64,000 nt of DNA from Aphrophora alni (Eukaryota > Arthropoda > Insecta > Hemiptera > Aphrophoridae): assembly GCA_963513935.1 (NCBI GenBank), contig OY740773.1, forward strand, positions 96,581,291-96,645,290, in the 5' to 3' direction. Of this stretch, positions 60,066-64,000 are shown one piece after another. The notes under the pieces were generated by a model. The model did not search any database. It was not told the DNA's origin and saw nothing but the letters and a program-made list of their open reading frames with translations. Positions within the stretch are counted from its first letter, which is position 1. Each line of letters begins with the position of its first letter. A program made the position numbers and the translations under genes.

Positions 60066-63000
60066 ACTCTATCCTTTTAACTGTAATTTCAAAATAAGCA
60101 TAAACAAACGTACAAACTAAATTCCAAGTGGTCGAGATCTAACAGGATATAACTTCGTTTGATCTAATGGATTAAAAAAAAAATTGTAAATTTAACCTTT
60201 ATTGAATGTCAACAATTTAACAAAAAGCCATTTAAAATTTAATTATTTTAAATTTATAAAATTCCTTGTCATGTAACGTGTATACATTTAATGTACTCAA
60301 AATAGATTTTACTGAACATCGTTTATTTATTCTTCTATGCAAATTAGCTGGCGTCAATAATTCATCAATTTACAATTGAATGCCGATTATAAACGTATTA
60401 AAATGATCTCTGCTTTAAATTTACGTATTTAATTTGACATTTCAACTCGTCCCATACAAAGCATTTTATTTCCAATGGCTGAGTACGGAAGTGTCAGGTA
60501 TCAATCTTGATTAACAACAACCCGTCATAACTATTGCATCTGAAACAAATCATTTAGTTTAATGTTCTACATATTAAACAAATCTTCATGTGAATAAAAC
60601 AGAGGTGTAATCCAAGAAGTTTGCAATTTTTAAAGTGTTACTTAAGTTCGTTAACTTGAGACAAAATCGGGTAAAAATAGAGGTAAATTGGAGTTAATGA
60701 ATATCGGTTGACAATTTGAAATGATTTTAAATTTACGGAATCATTGAATCACCCCATTGTTAACAAATGTAATTTTTTTCAATAATTATTATTATCTTTG
60801 TTTAAGTATAAAAGCCAATAAATGCTATTTACACCAAACATTATTTGTATTAAACAAATTTTATTGTAAAAACCAGGCATAATGTAGGTATGGTATGGTA
60901 CAAAAGGTTTTGGAAATTAGAATAAAGGTTTTAATGTATAAAGAGATTGCACACTTATGTTATAAAATAACAAAACATGGGAGATGTGACATAATGGCAA
61001 AATTTAAAGTTAAGTAAACAATAAAAATGTTAAGGTAAATAAGGAATAGGTAAATTTTAAAACAACTAAAATCAATTTATACAGAGTAAAAATAAGTCCA
61101 GCAACACTTGACTAATTTTTGTTATGGTTGAATTAAAAACTAAAATTTCATGGGCCCGTTACTTTAGCTATTTGCTAGGTTTTCACAAATTTCTTTACAA
61201 ACCATTAGATAAGAGTGTGTCACTTAAGGTGATAAAAGAGGGAACTTAAATTCAAAAGTTTAGTCTAAATTAGTATCTAATGAAAATTATTTTCTCAGGG
61301 ATTTAAAGTTGTAAAAATAAAGATATGAATAATTAGAAGGGTTTATCAAAATTTCACAAATTATAAGTTATTTTGTAATGGATACATTTAAAACTAATGA
61401 GGCTGACAAAAATGGATTTTAGATGAGAAAGAAAAAATAGATCCTTATAGGGTAATTCGGGATTACTAAAACGTACTCACTACGAGCCTATGATGGGTTG
61501 GACGAAACAAATACTCAACAAATGAAGTTATATAGTGCTTCAAAATGTTGAAACAACATCTCTTGTGAATATTTAGACGGGAATATAATTATCTAGAAAA
61601 CAATGTATTTACATAAAATTTAATTAACTTATTTATTTTGGTAGGTACATCGGCTTCAATAATTTAACAGTAAGATATGTCAATTCTAGTTTGGACAAAG
61701 TTTAAAAATATTATAAACTATTTATCAACCTGGCTCGTTGAATGAAAGTATAGTTTTTCTTTAAAATTGATTATTTCCCTAAGTAATTTCATTATTAAGT
61801 TAAAAATACCAATTTTTTATTTATAACTTTTGAAACTAAGAAATTTCTTAGTATACAACAATATGAAGTTCAATATGTACAGTTGTAGTTTTGTAGGTTC
61901 AGGATCAAAATGCGTTAGTGTGCTGTGCACACAATGCTACATGTGCTACCCTTTAATTTAATTGAAGTTAACATAAACCTGCCGTTGTATAGCAGTACTA
62001 GAGCCATTTTTTTAAACATCAAAACATACCATGTAGATGGGCAATTTATTTTGTACGTCGTCAATGCTATGGCTGGTATTCTAAATATTATTAATGCTGA
62101 CACATCAAATTATTGTGAGGATAAATTATCAATGACTACAATTGTTATTCCTAAGATACGAGCTAATGATAATAAATTCAATCATTTGTTTTTCACGACG
62201 ATTGTATATATTTTTGAAACATATTTTAAATTCAAAATTGTATATTTTGTATTGTACACATTTTAATTTGATTATAGTTTAGATTAGCACAACCTAAAAT
62301 ATATTTACATGAGTTATATTAGAAAATATTAGAAATACATTTGTACCTACTAATTCTTGCATTAAATCCAGTAACAAACAAGCGAGTATATTTTGAAAGT
62401 AGTTTAACAGATACAAACATTAAATCTCTCTCTAATTTCAGCGGGAAATAGGGGAGGGGTTCATCCATGTAGAATATTGGAATCTCATTCTAAAGCGGTA
62501 GAGGAATTGCTACAGTACACATTTGGGTGCTACATAAAAACATGCATTAACGAACAAATTATGTTACAAGCAAAAGTGATTCTGTGATTCGTAACAATAA
62601 CATAATATATTATATCACAATCGGCAATTAAGACATTACTGTAAAAATCTACTCTCTTAATTTTTCATCATTATACAGTAATTTTGCTATAGGCTACATT
62701 TCTTTGTTCGTTAAAATGTAGTACGACAAAATTATATTAAAATTACATACATTTAAAACTATTCTATTTTTATATTGTAATAAGTTTTGATGGACATCCA
62801 TAACATGTTTTATGGAGTATATTAGAGACCAGGTTCGAAAAATATTGTCATTAAAAGGCAGTATGAAGACAATTTATTTTGCTATGTTCGAATATGTAAT
62901 GAAAAGTTGGCAATAGTATAAAAGTCAGTAGTAAATTTGTTTGACGTGGGTAACTATGAAGGAAACTCGACGACCACATTTTATCCGTTGAAAAGAATCC

Positions 63001-63165
63001 TATAATGGTGTTGTATTACGCAAAAATATCGTAACGTATAAATAGGCTTATTTTCAACTAGGGGAACATTGTTTCAATATTATTATATTGTCGATTTAAA
63101 AAGAGAGAGTTTAGATATGATCAGCATACATTGAGCAACTATAGTTCATGTTCAAGCTGTAATTA
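60066..63165. other. AT-rich non-coding DNA, one unrecognised 113-codon ORF
   Basis: The plus ORF 61925-62266 encodes 113 residues rich in Ile, Asn, Phe and Tyr (for example FFTTIVYIFETYFKFKIVYF) and overlaps a 62-codon minus ORF. Such length is plausible by chance here and no domain is recognised. Confidence 0.4.
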
Positions 63166-63170
63166 CTATA

Positions 63171-64000
63171 CGGGATGTTTCAAAAAGAATATCGGGTTTT
63201 TATGGCCTTGTAATATTTATTACATTTAACTTACAATTATAAATAATACATTAAATGAAAGAGCTACTCAAACAGTTTTGTTGGTACACCTGTGCGCATG
63301 CACTGTTTCCGTTAGAAAGTGCTAGTAGCAAAGATGGCAACTACTAGTAAACATTAATATTTCCGTTTTACAGTTTGCAAGGACTGAATCTGTAGTTAGA
63401 GTGTAACGTGCGTTCCGTATTAAATTCAAATGAAATCCTCCAAATGATTATAAGATCCGTAGACGGTATCAACAGTTGAAGACACCGAGTGGCTTTGCAA
63501 AGGGAAGAGTACGGGACGACCAAGAAGAAAGTGTTGAAGGAGTGAGAGAGTCTTTCACGCGTAGCCCCACAAATTCATTTCGGAAAGCTAGTCGTGAATT
63601 AGCAATTCCAGTGACGTTTGTGTGGAGGGTTTTAAGGAGACGCTTACAACTACGTCCTTATCCTTTGCAGATGTTACAAGCTCTAAAGCCTACAGACTAC
63701 GGTTTACGTGCCAACTTTGCAAACGATATGTTGTTGCATGACGATGGAGATTTTCTGGATCGTGTCTTCTTCAGTGACGAATCGAGATTTCACCTAAGTG
63801 GACATAAAGGATCATGTGTAAGTTATGTCCCTCCGATATCAGCCGACCTACCCGACTAAGCAGTTGTAGCAATTACTCCAGAGACACCGACCAAGGTTTG
63901 GGACGTACTCAGTTATCGACTCGATGTGTGACGTGTGACAAATGGTGCTCACATTTAACACTTGTAGGAAAAACTGTATCAGTATCTCTCTCATCTCATG
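63171..64000 (+). mobile_element. IS630/Tc1/mariner-type element, internally deleted
   Basis: The 5' end appears as CGGGATGTTTCAAAAAGAAT at 63171, preceded by TA, the dinucleotide target of this superfamily. About 300 bp of 5' non-coding sequence leads into the transposase remnant. The 3' terminus is not reached or lies at the window edge. Confidence 0.75.
63420..63935 (+). pseudogene. Mariner-like transposase with deleted catalytic middle
   Basis: The open frame 63476-63859 reads GFAKGRVRDDQEESVEGVRE, SFTRSPTNSFRKASRELAIP (second HTH), WRVLRRRLQLRPYPLQMLQA, LKPTDYGLRANFANDML and FLDRVFFSDESRFHLSGHK; FSDE holds the first catalytic Asp. The frame then jumps straight to YVPPISADLPD, which in related transposases lies after the third catalytic residue, so both remaining catalytic Asp and about 130-150 residues between are gone. 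Past the stop, another frame continues AVVAITPETPTKVWDVLSYR, LDV-stop-RVTNGAHI, the family's C-terminus. It is therefore a deletion derivative of an otherwise full-length gene. The same C-terminal block is seen in the 23.4-kb copy (AVVATITPD). Confidence 0.88.

Noticed and set aside
61925..62266. 113-codon ORF as a real gene
   Set aside because: Low-complexity Ile/Phe/Tyr-rich composition, an overlapping opposite ORF and no domain; expected by chance in such AT-rich DNA.

Overview
This is AT-rich nuclear DNA of an animal, most likely an arthropod and plausibly an insect. The reasons are the repeat content (Jockey-type non-LTR retrotransposons, IS630/Tc1/mariner-type transposases, Penelope-like elements with GIY-YIG endonuclease tails), long GA and AT microsatellites, and a degenerate pentamer array related to the insect telomere motif CCTAA. 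No open reading frame in the window can be assigned to an intact host gene. Almost every recognisable coding trace belongs to a decayed mobile element, so the annotation is mainly of repeats, pseudogenes and their nesting.

Layout. 0-4.7 kb: a copy of dispersed repeat family D, a Jockey-like RT fragment, and a 93-bp tandem duplication. 4.7-20.2 kb: at least five degenerate copies of one long repeat unit in the same orientation. They are interrupted by a (GA)n tract of about 236 bp, a 1.1-kb decayed coding stretch of unknown identity (7.1-8.3 kb, minus), a small MITE-like inverted-repeat element, copies of repeat family R, and a telomere-like pentamer array. 20.2-24 kb: a tRNA-derived sequence, a Penelope-like GIY-YIG fragment, a second D copy, and a transposase pseudogene. 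24-35.6 kb: many copies of family R on both strands, three copies of family C, a second Jockey fragment (31.5-32.2 kb) and the longest mariner-like transposase pseudogene (34.56-35.6 kb, minus). 36-50 kb: more D copies, a second Penelope fragment, and a small Penelope-like element with inverted terminal segments and an apparent 12-bp target duplication, inserted in a 53-bp-period minisatellite (44.37-45.33 kb). 50.9-59.5 kb: a near-identical inverted duplication (arms of about 3.6-3.7 kb around a 1.2-kb spacer). Each arm carries the same RT C-terminus remnant and the same two small unidentified ORFs. 59.5-64 kb: mostly featureless AT-rich DNA, then a third mariner-like copy with an internal deletion.

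The genes do not form a pathway. The region reads as a repeat-rich, probably non-genic interval in which successive insertions record relative ages: the inverted duplication looks youngest, the 4.7-20 kb array oldest. All family names rest on motifs read by eye in translated sequence. No alignment or database search was run, and repeat-family boundaries are approximate.
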